Below are positions 1 to 14,092 of a stretch of 64,000 bases of DNA, in pieces. The translations under genes were made by a program, and so were the position numbers. The stretch lies in contig CACRXP010000234.1 of the NCBI GenBank assembly GCA_902702965.1, forward strand, positions 151,463-215,462. The letters run 5' to 3'. How positions within the stretch are numbered: position 1 is the stretch's first letter; every line of letters begins with the position of its first letter. The notes under the pieces were generated by a model. The model searched no databases, was not told the DNA's origin, and was given only the letters and a program-made list of their open reading frames with translations. The DNA comes from Spirometra erinaceieuropaei. Taxonomy: Eukaryota > Platyhelminthes > Cestoda > Diphyllobothriidea > Diphyllobothriidae.

Positions 1-1280
1 CACTTTGTGAAATAAACACGTTTTATGACGATGTCCAGCCTGCGTGGCCAAGAAAGTGGTTCCTGTCGACACTGCTAACCAGGGGAAAAAGCACTTAGAA
101 GCAGAATAAGTTTTACAAATGTCTAAAAGTAAAGCTAAACTGGCAGCTACCAAGGTCAAAGACTTTACAAAATTAAATGTATATTTAAAGACTGACCATA
201 TTGAAATCTCAGTACATTTTCAGTACAAACTTGGCGAGGATAAGGATGTTTTTTTCAGTTTAGTTCAGTTCAGTTTTCCTCATAAAATATTTTCACTAGC
301 ACAAAAATCGTAAGTTCTTGCTGTATATTAAGTACTAGACTCCCATTACCAAAGCAGGTAAAAATCTTATCGTAATGACACCGGATGGAATAGTTTGATG
401 TTCGAGGATTAAGAGCCTTGGAGGGTATTTAAGGTTGAAGTATTAGCATAAATAGAACTCTGCACAGATTAAATTGTCTCCTAAGTTTAAAGTTGTTCAA
501 AAATTATTATATACGCTCCTGCAATTCTATTATTCCTGTTTTTGGATTGGCCGGTCAAAAATCTACAATATTACTTAAAGCGCATCAGTCTGTCATATCC
601 AAACACATGTCGCAAACCAGAGGTTTTTGGACCATAGTGTTAAGTGACACGACACCCAAACTCCACAAATAACCTTATAGGTTGAGGGAAAATTACTGTG
701 CGCAAACATAAGGCCTGCAATCAGCACCGAGTGTTTTCTTAGTTTTTCAGGTACAAATAGGAGACCTGAATCCGACATTTATGACAATCCTATTTTGTTC
801 CATCTACAAGCGTTCCATATTCTCCTACGTATTTTAATGCTCATCAGACGGAAAGGCACTTTCTGAGTTTTTCGTACGTATGAGGCGACTGTGGTGCCTT
901 TGCTCTCGGGCACAATGGAGTTGCGATTTGACTGCGGTAGACCGTTTACTTTTGCGGTGAGCTCAACTCGGCTGCGGTTTTCATGATCGAGAAAATTCGC
1001 GTTGCGATTAAATTTATAGGCGCCTGCTTTTTATGATTGACAACAGTTCATTAAAAGTAAATTTAATCCAGCAAGAAAATTCGTCCACTAGACATGCTTG
1101 CATTTCGTAAAATATATTTTTTCTCCTGAAGGACGAGCAACTGGAGCTGCGCTGCTTCTCGAATCATTTTAAGATTAAGGATCTGAGATATCCTTTAGGA
1201 GAGTGACAACATACTTCTTTCTCGCAAAAGTGGGACTGGGGCTTATTGACCCCAATCTGTTATGGCCAATAGGTAGATTT
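1..1280. other. No recognisable feature
   Basis: AT-rich sequence with stops in all frames. The only short ORF (119-313, plus, 64 codons) has no motif I recognise and its length is expected by chance. I see no repeat shared with the rest of the window. Confidence 0.5.
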
Positions 1281-1281
1281 C

Positions 1282-1560
1282 TTAGGTTGACGCAATAAAT
1301 CGCATCTCAAGTGGCACGCATGATGTCCTGGATGATTTATCTCCGACTCTGTCCTTAATAGGCAGAAGCTGGGTATGCAATGTAATTGTAGGTTTGTGGG
1401 CGATTGTGTTGGGAATTTTTTCAGGTGTCCCTACCCGTACACTCGAACACAAGTTGGTGGTTAGAAGATTAGACCGTCTATCCCAGGTGGGCTTGCACAG
1501 ACTGGCTACCACACCCATTTGCATGAAAGAAGACCAGCATCATCTCGTCTGCCGGACGTA
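1282..1560 (-). pseudogene. Possible Penelope-like GIY-YIG region relic
   Basis: An 80-codon minus-strand frame contains a stretch resembling the basic linker that precedes the GIY-YIG nuclease in Penelope-like proteins (HKPTITLHTQL, then a KDRVGDK-like motif). A neighbouring frame supplies a weak CDAIYC motif where the nuclease core would begin. The frame is broken and no reverse transcriptase motif follows upstream. The resemblance is to the family pattern only, and a chance ORF is a real alternative. Confidence 0.3.
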
Positions 1561-2619
1561 GAAAAACTATAAATCAGTAGAAGGAAGGCACACACGCGTG
1601 GCTTGCATTAGTAAGTTTATTCATTCAGATATACGCGGGTGGTCGGATGACTGACGACATAATTTCCAATGATGCAGCGACCTTGTACACTAAAGGGAGT
1701 GTTTTTCGGGGCTGCAAAGTGTGCTTTATCAGGATTTATACGTTAAGGCGTCCACTACCTTTGCCCTTACATATGAAGCCCGTTTTCATCTATCTCTATG
1801 GTTTATGTATTGGTTTATTTTACTGAAATTCTGCACAACTCAGTATTTAGACTTTGTTAGCATGTTCCGAGCCAAACGTTTTATTCCGACATCAAACTGA
1901 GGGCAGCGTTTCTTAGCATCTCACCGCCACACATGCTGGTACGTGCACAATTAGTCGTAGCACTTCGTCGGAGCATAATGAATCTGTACATCCACGTGAC
2001 TCTTCTGTTTCGTATTCGCAGACTTGCATTCAAGCAGCCAAACTTCCGCATGACGCAGTTGAGGTGTTTCGCACTCTGAGCACCAAAGTTTGGTGCACAT
2101 TTCTAGAGACAAGGGAGTTAATTGCTAGCAAAACTATCTAGACCGACGATGTCAGTTGGCAATAGAACCACTTGTGATCATGTTTAACGGTTGTCTAACA
2201 TGCAGTCGAACAGATCAGAGTGGGGGCGGATTGCCTGCTTTCGCAGAAACGAAAAGCCCGGAATTTTATTGGTAAAAGGCATAGGCCATTTCCCGCTTTT
2301 CTTGTCCGATTTTCCAGCATTGCAAATAAAGAAACGCTGGAACTTACTAGAAGTCTCGGTTTCTCTTTGTCTGCAGGAGTTTCACTCTTAAGAAATGACC
2401 AACTTGGATCCACCTGAAGATCCAAACGCAAAGTGAAATTCCATTTAGCTAGGATGGTTTGCACCCTCAATTTTTAGGACCGATCTTTCTACAAGCTCAG
2501 TAGCAATTTCAAAATGGCAGAAAACTTTGGCACATTGAATCACCAGTTTTCAAGTATAACCATTGCGGACAAAAGTAGTAAATGCTGGCCGCACATGTTA
2601 ATTTCTACATGAGCAGCTC
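1561..2619. other. No recognisable feature
   Basis: No coding or repeat signal beyond short overlapping ORFs on both strands near 2190-2470. These overlap each other in three frames and show no motif. Confidence 0.4.
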
Positions 2620-2627
2620 GCTAGGAG

Positions 2628-2735
2628 TGCGGCAGGCCAGACGCAGACAGCTGTTTCACGGTCGTTACCGACCATCAGCACGTCATAGGCTTTTTTGCGA
2701 CCGAAGATACCTGTTTGATCCCAGTTTTCTTTAAC
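2628..2735 (+). repeat. Dispersed repeat, copy A
   Basis: This segment and 21117-21260 share a diverged but clear core: a CAGGCCAG motif, then CAGCTGTTTCACGGT, then a conserved ACGTCATAGGC block, and finally CTTGATCCC/TTTGATCCC. Copy A carries four extra bases between the first two blocks. No coding content is seen and the element class is unknown. Confidence 0.6.
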
Positions 2736-4360
2736 TCACCGCTTTCAAAGCCTACAATACTTCGAAAATCTCTACTTTGTCAAGCAAATCACTTTCAATA
2801 TGAGTAAATTAAATGAGCAGTTTAGATAGGCCTTATTCAGAGGAGCTGCCATTTATAATGCCTAACGACTAGATCAGCAGGCTCATTACCACAAAGGAAC
2901 GCTTTAATGTCCTCACAATATCCCTTGAACTTACACGTCCGTTTCGGCTCTGTTTTCGAATCAATTCAGTCAGTCAAGGTTTTCCTGATAATGTCAAATT
3001 AAACCCTGCTCACTGTCACACATTTAGCATGCGTACCTGTACGTCAGCCTCCTGGAAATAGTTTGATGATTTTTTCCAAATGTACTTTCAGATGGACATT
3101 CTCCCCAAATTTCTGGCCATCGTGAAGGCAAGCAATCACTAAATTCAAGTGAGGTCGACTCACTTAAGTGAACGGCTGGTGGAGGTCACAGAATTTATGT
3201 GCGAAAAGTACAAAGGTATTTAACCTTTTCGAGGACAAACGTAAATTCAAATAGTCACGCGCATACTTCCATTTTAAATACAAAGCAGTTGCTTAGGTTT
3301 AATCTGAATTATTTATTTCGATTGTTTCCCATGTGAAAATCCACCAAAACAAATTAGACACAAATTGATGTGCCTGCTTTCGTCTAAGGCAGAAGTCTTT
3401 TTATGCATATGCTGCTAATTCCCTTATGGCATGAATGTATATTGAGGGCACAGCTTTACTATACTTTTAAACACAGAGTCGCCACTTTGTATGCAACATA
3501 GGAAACTTCATTCCTGATGCATAGCTTACCACAAATAAGAATAAGTAAACAGCACATCTAGCAGACTTGGCCTAAAGTAAAACCCAAAAATAGCTTTAAG
3601 TAGTATGAAAATTTATCGTGTATTAGAGAACGTCCACCGAAAAGCGTAATTGCTTTGGCAATTCGGTTCATTTAAATTTCATTCAAGTACTTCTGTTCTC
3701 TTACGTTAATCCGACAGGGGGAACGGTTGAACTTTCCTTCCAGTTAGGGATCAGTAACGAATTCAGGGATACAGAAATAACCATTCTCAGCTTATTAGCT
3801 GTCAGTCGGCGAGGGATACGCCGACTTCATGTGCTGGAGGACCGACTTTAATAACCCGAGTACGCTGCGCGCAAGGCGATTAACTGACTGGAGTTCAGAC
3901 CCCAGCTCAACCGCCATTGGGCCGCCTTTGATGACTTCGAATAAGGTCAAAATGGTTATCTCCCTTATCCTGCCTCGCTCAAGTAAATTCCCCAATTACC
4001 GCTGGCAGGTCGACATTCGACAGATTGGAAACGATACAGGGGTATACAATTCCGCCCTGCAATCAAGATAGATTGCTGCAGTGAAATGATTCTAGTTTCC
4101 AAAGGTTTAAGCAGTTTATCCTCGCAATGAACTTAAAACGATGTAAACAGCAGAATTTACTAGTGCCAAAAAATTTTTGCGTCAGCTCATCCACTGCTAT
4201 CCGTCACTGCGTAACATAGATAACGAAAAAGCAATAGGAAAGAAAAGGGACTGGTTGAGAGAATAACGGCGACAACGGCAAGGCTACTATTCATTACACA
4301 CAGCCAAATTAATAAAACTAGGTAACTTAAAGATGCTATGGAGAGAGGAAGAAGCTATCA
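2736..4360. other. No recognisable feature
   Basis: AT-rich intergenic-type sequence. The two overlapping antiparallel ORFs near 3795-4071 are shadows of each other with no motif. Confidence 0.4.
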
Positions 4361-4369
4361 AGCTTTTTG

Positions 4370-5000
4370 GAAGAGATTGCGGACGAGGTCCCGTGTCTTT
4401 TGTATAAGCACAAAGTTGAGGACCTACTAGTTACTATGAATAGCATGCATCTCGCCGTTAAATCAATGACTGAAAAGGAAGAGTGTACAAAGCTGTCTTT
4501 TCTGGACTTTATTGTGTTTTGATAAGAATAAGGGTTTAATCAGGAGAGAAGTCTGTCACAACAATACGTAGATAGGTCGATGTTTACATTTCTTGAATTT
4601 TCTTCCGCTACAAGGAAAACGGAACCTCACTTACACTCTCTTCCAGAAGGCGAAAAATATTTGTTCTGTTTATATACTGCAGTCAGAATTTGTCAATCTT
4701 AATGCATGTCTGTCTACGCGGACTATCCGGAGCGCTTTATCCAAAAGTACAGCAACTCTCTTACCAAAATTAGAGAAGCATCCGCAAAAGCCCATTACAG
4801 TATTCTTACACTCTAAAGGGGGTATCATTTCACACCTCTTTAAGGGACGGTTAAAATTTACCACTGAATAAACCAGCAATGCAGCCAAACGTTTATCCAG
4901 CATTACTACTATGGTTATACCAAATTGCAGGACAAAGTATGCCTTGCCGTTGGACTTCATATCAAATGTTTTTTTGCGAATTTGTTGATGCAAGAACATT
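4370..5000 (+). pseudogene. Penelope-like retroelement relic (RT end and linker)
   Basis: Several plus-strand frames, read in sequence, follow the order of a Penelope-like protein. Around 4430-4520 is the thumb-side motif with LSFLDFIV, the equivalent of the usual QLPFLDILV. Frame 4593-4871 gives KRNLTYTLFQKAKNICS, a leucine-rich stretch, and a SHLFKGRLKF motif (the equivalent of the LPFKGD...RL block). About 4880-4970 then carries the CRTKxALPLD linker that runs into the GIY-YIG domain. Stops and frameshifts separate the parts and the nuclease is cut off near 5000. Family assignment rests on motif order known for flatworm PLEs. The lineage seems closest to the copy at 28 kb. Confidence 0.68.
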
Positions 5001-6803
5001 CGGTAAGTGCACAGATGAATAGCAGTCAGGTCAGTTAATCAGTTTTAATAGTCTTTAAAGAATAAAAATAAAATCTCCTGCTCCACTATCACGGAAAACT
5101 TTTTCGATTAGGTCCACTTTGTAAGCCCCAGAACAGCCCTTTGAGTACTTGTTCAAGAGCGAAAAACTCAAACAGTATTTTAGTTGGAGGCAAATTGTAT
5201 ATGTAAGGAGAAACCCGGTTCATGCAAACAGCTAGACCACAGGGTCAACTTTAGTTTGGTCTGGTAAGTCCCAGTACTTTGAATTAAACTTCCCTCTACG
5301 TGTTAGCTTCCTCTTCTTTGTCCTTCACATTGCCTTAAAGTTACTAAATATATTCTGTATGATTAACAGCAGCATTGCTGTTTTTGCACTGATCTTCTCT
5401 GGCAATTCGTCTTGCTATATACTCCTTATTCGTTGGTACTGTTGTTAAGTGTTCGCGGAATTTCCTAACATACCTAACTTTTGACGTTTGCGTCTGCTTT
5501 GAATACTGACATCCATTCAAATATAAGTGTCCGGAAAATTAAAGAAAACGTACGCTTTTCAAGTCCTTTTCATCCCTGACCATATCATTTGTTAGTGCGT
5601 CTATTCTTCCCATCCCATAGTCTCATCCGTGCTGTAAATTTATGCCTGCCACTACTGCTGTCTCAATGGGGCTATTTGTAATGCACGATTTGGCGATAAT
5701 CTTACGGTGGACAGTGCGCCCCAGTGGTATGGAAAAGGAGGTAGTTTAGCACTATCCCAAGTCCCTGGGCGATGAAAAATTATATGGTTACATCAGAAGC
5801 AAACTGTAAAAAGCGTGGGCATTAGTTTAGCACAGAAATCTTTATTACAAAACAAAGTCCAACAACAAACATAACAAAATAGTTTGATGTGCAATTCTAA
5901 TCACGTTTGGAGGAATGCTACACATCTTTGCCGATCGGAAATATTTGAATAATATTTGCACGATATTTGCTTAATAAAACGGACTGTGGGGGGGTTGGTG
6001 CCTAAGAGGAACGCTAGTTGCCCGTTAACTTTTAATGAGGCAGTATTTTTCTCTAACTGCCCACATAAAACATCCGACAGAGACATGAAAAGTGATATTT
6101 ACGATTATGATTTGAAGCCTGCGTATAAATATGTCCCGCTAGCGCGAGGAGAAACGTTTCTGCAGTGTATCTAGGTTCGCTGTATTGTTTGAGAAAATGC
6201 ACAATCGGTCTTTTCCAAGTTATAAGTAGACATCGATATATTGCTGGAATCATCTTCTAGTTCAAGCAATAGATGATTTTTAAAATGTATTTTGTTCTAC
6301 TTTTTCACTGCCCACGTAAAGTTAAATAAAATGAACCAATGCTAGCTTTGAATGCATTTCAACGAAGAAATGTTTCGGGAACATTGTAAAATTGATGGGT
6401 GAAAGAAGGAGGTTGCAAATCATGCCAGTGCCTTATGGACTCCTTGATGGCAAACCAATCTTTCAATGCAGTACGAGAAACCTCTACAATATTTTCCCCA
6501 TTTGGATAACACAAGACTGTTGATTGTTACTTCAGGATACCAAACTCCTTATGGAAATTATTTACACTTTGGTATCTCCGACATTGCTAATTTTCGTTGG
6601 GTCACTGAGATGGGCTGATAACCACGATCTCGCGCAGCATATGCGCCGACGTTATTTTTCAATATAATAAACTAGAATATTTGTTTATGAATCGGTATTT
6701 GTTTAGACCAGCAGGAGTTTATATGCTACTGTCGGTTGCAAACCTTATTTTCACTTTTCCATTCAATCGCTCTGCTGGCAAACTATTTGGAGAAAGGTCA
6801 TAC
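5001..6803. other. No recognisable feature
   Basis: No motif-bearing ORF and no repeat matched elsewhere in the window. Two antiparallel ORFs near 5900-6250 are mutual shadows. Confidence 0.4.
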
Positions 6804-7190
6804 CATAGATGTGCTATCTCATGAATTTTTGGCTGAAATTCCACCACGTGTTTTTGATTCAAAAAGGCCATTTAAGTAAAATTACAATATTAATTGTTGT
6901 ACAGCATACTCTTAAGATACTTCAATCACGTCAGAGTGCCGGCTCCTGAACGAGCTTCTTTTCAGCCGCCTGCACAAGTTGCGCCCTAAAAGGTGACTAT
7001 TTAAGTAGTGGGATTGTTTCCCAATAATTGTTAATGACCGTATACATTCAACTATATTTTATAAAGAATACATACAAATATTTTCGTTCTCATACTTTTT
7101 GGTACAAAACTACACTTTTTTAAATTATATGCGTTGATAATCAATATCTTCCGGTTTTAATAAGTGTCTAATTGTGGGTTTTTTGTCACC
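6804..7190 (+). mobile_element. Half copy (one arm) of the foldback element
   Basis: The segment follows the left arm of the foldback copies at 9741 and 46558 in order. It has a diverged terminal GCTATCTCATGAA motif, then GGCTGAAATTCC, then an AAGTAAAATTAC block. Next come a GTGCCGGCTCCTGAACG motif matching the internal GTCGGCTTTTGAAAG / GTTGGCTTCCGAACG positions, a TATTTAAGTAGT motif, and a poly-T/GGTA tail block. No matching right arm is visible in the following 700 bp. This is therefore either a half element or one whose partner arm has been lost. It is more decayed than the other copies. Confidence 0.62.
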
Positions 7191-9740
7191 GAAAAATGGC
7201 AAATCATTCAGCATCTAATCAACATGTGAAATAATGCTATTAATAAAGTAGATCAGAGATCGCCCTCAACAGTATATCATCAAGAGCGTAAGACCAGTTT
7301 GCTCCCTAGCAACATTCTAGTCAAACCTGTGGAGGTTTATCACAAAATGAACATTTAAGCTGCTTGGGTTTTGTATATGGGTTTCCAACAAACTAAACAA
7401 GGCAGCTGCTACTCATTCAGGCAATTCTGTTCTCCGTTTTCAAAAACCTACGTAAACTTGTTAAGCTGCCTTGACAAAAAACAAAGCGAGGTCCACCGCC
7501 TGACACAACCACCAACCCGGTAGACTGCGCGTCCGACATCTTGACTAGCCTGGTTCATCTCGCCCACATCATCCCCTCCTAGCGCTCGAGCATTAGGTCC
7601 CGTTCATTTTCTCTCAGAGCTTTATGTCACTCTGCTCCAACCCGTCCCTCTCTTCCTTCTCATCATGCAGTCCGCCCCTTATTCTCTCCCGGTTAGTTCC
7701 TTCAACGAATTAACGATGCCTAATTGTGTGCAGGCCTGAAGGCAATTTGTCGGGAGCGAATGTCGGCCTGCATTCTCCTTCAAAGGGAACTATTACAGAA
7801 GTGTGACGTTAAGCGTGTGTGAGAGCAGCCTTTAAGTAAGTTTCAATCGATGTATTTTATTGGAAAAAAACGAGTGAGGCGACAAGATTAAAACCGCTTT
7901 CTTTTCAAGAAAGCAGATGTACGTTCAGTCTAAAACGTTGCAGATAACAACCCTTCAAATTTGTGCCGCAGAACTCAATAAGCAAAGCAGATGAGTGTTG
8001 TCTTGCCGCACTGGGAATTACAAATTAAAAACTAAAAACCTGCTAATAATCTTGACATTTTGTCAGTGGTCTGCAGATGGTCGATAGTACCTGATTTATT
8101 CACAACTTATCCGTAGTGTACGGACGAAAAGTGCAAGGCGCGAGTCGTTCTCGAAATGTTCAACCATTTACATTTGGTAGTATAACAGGACTCTAAATAA
8201 GCAAAATTAGACTTAAACGGCGCCTGGGTACACAACGCAATAACATTTTTCGTCTATTACACAAAATTGTTCAGTATTCAATTGGAAGACACGAAAGTGA
8301 CAGATTTGCTCATCAGTTTTTTGATTTTATTTCGTACAATTTGAGGTGTTTCGGGTTTTCTCTGTAATCAACAGTAAACAATACTATCCGATGTTGTTCA
8401 GGCTACTGTTTTGATAAAACGCGATCATGAGCCAATCTATCGATAAGAATTAAATAGTCAGCAAACGTAAAAGTGCTCTGAAAGGCAAACCAAACTGTTT
8501 AATGCCTTTAATATACCTTAACTAGTGAGTTTTATCAACAATGGCTTAGGCACAGAGACTCTTCTGGCGATAACTTAAGATCACCAAGGCAGCAACGATT
8601 TATTAGCGTTTCAGGGTCAGTGCCAGACCAAACGGCGTCAAAAGCTCAATGTTAAGTTAGCTGCGTTTTTTTTTGACTCGCAAAATGAGCTAGATAGAAC
8701 CTATGCCATTAACGCGTTCGACACTTTATTCCACTCTCTCCAATCTAACTTCGCCGGCAAATACTCAGTTACCCTAATGTTTGCTTTATGTCCTAATCTT
8801 GCAGGTACCCCTGACGTCCGTTCCCGTCTGACAGGGTTTTTGTCTCAGTGAAAGAAATTTCAATTACTTCAGTGCTTGTAGATATGCTGAACAAATCTAG
8901 GGATGCACCCAAAAAGAGAGAAAATTGTAGAAAATGGAAGCATGTGTTGTGGCCAGAGTCTATTAAAAGATTCGAGGTTTACTTCCAAACAGACATTCCA
9001 AAATTTGGCAAACATAGCACAGTTTGTGGTTCATGAATTCTATTGGGCAGTTACTGCATAGAATAGCACAAGAGCAATTTTATTGCAATTTTGAGCCATC
9101 CGATTTATGACTGAATACACTTTTGTTACATCGCTATACGTAGTCAGTATGTTTGGATTTTGTGAGAGTTTCAGAAGGCCCTAATTCACATATCGGATAA
9201 TATGATGAACAGCAATGAATACGGATGTCATTAAAAACATATAAGGCTATATATTACCCAGTCTCTGATAGCAATCAAAAGACCTTTTTCCATTCCAAGT
9301 ATGTTATCTGGTTTGGAGGACTGATTAATTCAAATCGAGAATACTTTAATAAAAACTAAAGTAGGGATACTCTTTTGTGATTAAGCTTTATTCACAGTTA
9401 CAACCAGTTAGGCGTACATACATATTCCAAAATGAAAAGACTTGCGCTATTTAATTTGTCTTTTTAAAATGGGTGCGATTTAGTTGCAAAATATACATGT
9501 CAAATTAAAAACTTAATTGTTCAGTCACCTTATTAGAAGGAGATTGAATGAGAACTCAAAAGGCAGAGCAAGAACTTGAATGTTCCTGTGTTTTGCCAAA
9601 AACCTGACTTAAAACTACTACGGTTAAGTCATGCGCAGGTGTTCTATGGAGAGAGGCTGCGTGAAACGCCATATTCTCTGAGAATACGTTAAAACGATTC
9701 AGCTTTTCATTATTGAAAATTATCCCAGTACACAAGATGT
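7191..9740. other. No recognisable feature
   Basis: About 2.5 kb without a convincing ORF, RNA gene or shared repeat. A pyrimidine-rich patch (about 7540-7700) is locally GC-richer. The ORF at 8848-9036 has no motif. Confidence 0.4.
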
Positions 9741-10733
9741 ACAGCGCGTGACCGATCTCATGGAATGTTGGCCAAAATTCTGAAATGCGTTTATGACTTG
9801 GAAGGATTATTAAGGTGACGTTGTAAAATTAATTGTCATATGACATAATCCATAGTATATCTGACTCGCCAGGATGTCGGCTTTTGAAAGCACTTCTTTT
9901 TGATCTCTCGCAGAAACCGAGCCTGGTAAAAAATGACCATTTGAGTAGCATGCCTTTTTTACACATATTTTGTATGGTCATACAAATTCAAACATATTTT
10001 ATAGAAAACATGCACAAAACATGTTTTCTTTTATTTTTTGGTAGAAAATCATATTTTATTCACATTTGATACCCAAAAAGTGTACATTTAGGTTTTGAAA
10101 CGTTGTCCAATTCCTTACTAATGTTGAGCCTCAACAGTCGTTGCATTAGCGTTTAGCGATTTAATTCTGCAAACTGCATGCGTTACGCGTAAGGAAAATC
10201 ATATATTTCTCTATGCCTTTCAGAAGCTACTGTATAGGATTCATAAAATTTTGCAATGGATACGGGCTATGCTGTACACTTCAAGAGAAACATTGGTAAA
10301 CGTGCACGGGCCATAATGTACATATATACAAACATCGCACGGCCTCAAAAACCTCATAATTAGAAACTTTTTAAACCCGAAACATAACCTTTCCTAGGGC
10401 GTAAAATATAAAGACAATGTGGTTTTCTACCAAACAAGTAAAAGAAGGCATGCTTTGTGCATGTTTTCTATAAAATATATTTGAATTTGTATGACCATTC
10501 AAAATAGGTGTGAAAAATGCATGCCACTCAAATAGTGATCTTTACCGTGCTCGGTTTTTGCGAGAAATCAGAATGAGAAGCATTCAAAAGCTGACATTAT
10601 GGCAACTCCGATGTACTTTAGGAGTTATGCTACATGATAATGGATACTACAACGACACCATACTAATCCTCCCTAGTTGAAAACGCATTTCAGAATTTCG
10701 GCCAACATTTCATGAGATCGGTCACGCACTGTA
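9741..10733. mobile_element. Foldback DNA element, copy 1 (long TIRs)
   Basis: The first roughly 390 bp and the last roughly 390 bp are imperfect inverted copies of each other, around a spacer of about 200 bp. Both ends carry CAG(C/T)GCGTGACCGATCTCAT and are flanked by TA on each side, suggesting a TA target duplication. Inside each arm are the shared landmarks for a GGATGTCGGC/GCTGACAT pair, a GGTAGAAAA / TTTTCTACC pair and an AAACATGCACAAA-type pair. The 78-codon ORF in the left arm has no transposase motif, so the element is non-autonomous. Related copies lie at 15602-16573, 46558-47528 and (half) 6804-7190. The TA duplication would fit a Tc1/mariner-type mobiliser, but that is inference. 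Confidence 0.8.
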
Positions 10734-13700
10734 GTTTGCGAGGCTTTACCCTTTATTTAACCATAGAAAACGGTCGAACAAGATGAAAGCACTATTGGCT
10801 AACGTTAAAACCAGAGTTCTATCTTTGATCGCATAGCAGGGAGGAAGAGGGATACCGCTTGGAGCAACACAGGACAATAAAGATTCCTTTATGGGTAAAT
10901 GCGTTGGTGGCCTCATGATTGATTTCTGAATCGCAAAATGAAGTCTTCACCTAGGTAGAGCATTTTCTTCAGTGCTTTTACAAAATTGATTAGATGATGG
11001 CAAAATATCTGATACATTTTCGGAAGGATGGTCTCCTCCAAGTAAATTTCCGTTATTACTGAGAAAATGGGTGGAAAGTAAATATAGAGACCACTTTACG
11101 AAGATAAACCACCTTAAGTTGACGCACTTCGATTGGCAACCGACTACGACGCTTTAGAAGATGGTCTAATCCACCAAATTTAAATTTGATAAGGTTACAT
11201 TTCGTCGAATGGGCCCAAGTCGGAGGCTTTTTTCTTGTCAGAATCTCATTTAGGATCAGAGCAAAAGTAAAGAGGAAATCAAAGTTGTTAACGGAGAAAA
11301 GTTGCTGGATGACAAATTACCACCATGTTTATTGGCATTGAAGTCTGTAGTGGCCACTTTTCATTTTACTGTGCCCTACGAATTATGCGTCTGGTGGCAA
11401 CAATTCCTCAATTTAAATACATTTGCTTTGTCACACTGTTGCTTTCCGCATCCAGGTTGTAACATTTTTTAAATTTTGGGTCACGTATGCCTTTGCGACC
11501 ATTTAAGTTTTGTTTCTTATCGTTTTCCTTTTTGGCCTTGTTAATAGGGCTTTGGTTCAAGGTGATTGTTCTGTGGTTTCCAATTAAATACACGCACAAA
11601 TGCAAGGAAACAATGTCGACAATGAAGATGACATTGTTGGCGCTAAGTCGATGCCACATGATTGTGCGGCTGAAGGACCATGCAAATATGAGGAATATAT
11701 ACGACCGTGTAGCGCATGTAAACGGCGCAAGAGACCCTAATGTAGAGCCATAACCACGTTTGGACGAAATATGGGCATTTCTTGAATGATTCAGTTGGGA
11801 CTTGCATTAGCTCGCCAACAAGCTGCTTTGCCGAGAGTTCACAGATGTTTGCACATTCGGCTTTAGAGGTTAGGTCTGCGCAGGTCTCACCATATGTGCG
11901 TCAAGCGGCTGCAGGCGGGAAAAAATAGAGGGAACTGAAAGGCTCAGCTCTTGTACCGTCAGTAACTTACCTTTAACGTCCTTTTCCAAAGAAAATGACT
12001 TCGCAAAAAATTGTTTTGAACAGGCAAAGACGAGTAGCGTAAAGTTTTTGACCAGCAAAATTACAGTTATGTTAGATAATAGACCCTTCTAGTTATTTTT
12101 GTGCGTATTGTGGACGAAACTGATTACCTCACTCAATAGAAGCAAACTGTACTTCCAAAACCTTTTTGTTGAAGATTATGTATCTTAAGTTCAGTAAAAG
12201 GGCCACTAATGTTTATCAGTTATCGGCGTTTGGGCCATGATGACGAGATAGGGGCAGCCATAAATGAAGTAAAACAACTAATGATAATGCGACCGCAAGG
12301 CAATTGGCCTCCAGTATCTTGCATATATTTCAATTGGTTAGACCTTGTGTTTTTCTCATCATATAAACTCGCAAGTATTTCAATAACACATAAAAACAAC
12401 TTGCAATGCAGCTAGAACTAACTAGTCATGATACATTAGGATATTTTTGCACTTAAGATAGGGCTAAAACGACAATAAGGAGAAGATTCCGAAATTAGGC
12501 ATTTTGACAACATCAGATACCCTACATTACCGACAAATTAATCGTACGAACGATATCGACATTTAGCCAGCCAATCATCATGCGAACACATTAGGATATA
12601 TACTTGAATGTAGTCAGTTTACTTCTCAGCGACTCATCGTCGAGTGAAAAGGAATAGGAAGCAAATCACTCGTTTCAATAATCGACTCTGACCGCATTAT
12701 TGTAGCTAGGACATTTGGAAACACAATTCAGCCAATTAAGGCAAATTTCTGTCTATTTGAAATCGTCAAATTATCAAGAGAAAAACGAACATCTTAAATA
12801 AGAAGATACACTTCTGTCAGTTGATAGAGTTTTAAAATTTCCCTTTAAAATAAACTGCGATCATTTTTACATTATGGAAAGTGAGAATTTAATCATACAG
12901 TATGTGACTTATCCCATCAAACCTGATAGCAGAAACTGATAGGAGAAATTTCGGATTTCTTAAAGGTTACGCGTCTTTTTCGCTCGCCCAGTCTTCGACG
13001 AAATGTTCCTTCTTGTGCATAAAGTGTGTCCGCGTAATTTTATCAAGCCAACTATTCATAAATGTGGCGGATATGGACACGACGATATATTTTGGCACTC
13101 TTCTATGCTGATACCCATTTTAAACGTCGGCTACGCAGCCCAGTATGCATTTCTCAACAAAAGATTAATTTACTCTCAAAAGCCTTCCTAAACAGAGCTT
13201 CCTGCACTTAAAAATAGGCTTGTATTTCGGTATTAGCCGTAGGAATCAGCTTGCCTACACAGAGTAATTTTAAAATGTCAGATGTTTTATTGATATTTTG
13301 AAGTCAGGTTAGAAGATTTGTGCGTTCTGGTGTCCCAAAGTGCAGCAATAACGCACATAGGCAATCGTTCGTTTAAATGGGCCGAAACTGTTTTGCCGTT
13401 GGGATGCTTAAGCCGATTGTCACAGAGATGGTTATTACCGAATTGTCATCCTCAATTTTAAAAATATGAAACATTACTTTTCGTGCGGTCTAGCTTCTGC
13501 GCATACGTAATTCAGGAATGGAACCAGCGGAACATTAACAGAATCTGCAAAATATCGCTATTTATCTGGCCACTGTGCTACGCGTTCATAATCGTAGGAC
13601 GCAACTTCAAAGTCAGCAAAGAAAGCGGAAAGTGATGCAATATAAAAAGGAAGGCATGATCTTACGTTTGCGGTAGAAAAATATCAGTATTTTAGCAACT

Positions 13701-14092
13701 TAAAAGAAGCGACCAAGTGCCTAGTTCCTCCTTGGCCTGACCATGAGAAAGTGTTAAATACACAGACGCCCGCCAACAAAATGTAATATTAAACCACTCT
13801 TTAAAAAAGTAATTCATTAAAAAAAGGTTTTCTAATTTATCGAAATAATCTTTGTCGCTGACTTTTGTTGTGAACCTTTATTTTGTTTGACGATATAGTT
13901 TGCTGTTTTGTTGATTCATCAAATTTGACCCAAATATGACGCCTAAATACGCACTACGTCGGTAAATGTCTGATTGCTTAAAAACATTGAAAATCATGAA
14001 GTACTGAACGATATTTCAAAGCTGATCTGAAACTCACCGTAATCTAGAAAAAAGGAAAGTGCAAATGAATGCCATTAAAGAAACGTTCGTGT
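10734..14092. other. No recognisable feature
   Basis: Over 3 kb with no supported gene. Overlapping antiparallel ORFs around 11408-11753 and single ORFs near 11870, 12209 and 13003 carry no motif, and their lengths fit chance expectation for AT-rich DNA. Confidence 0.4.
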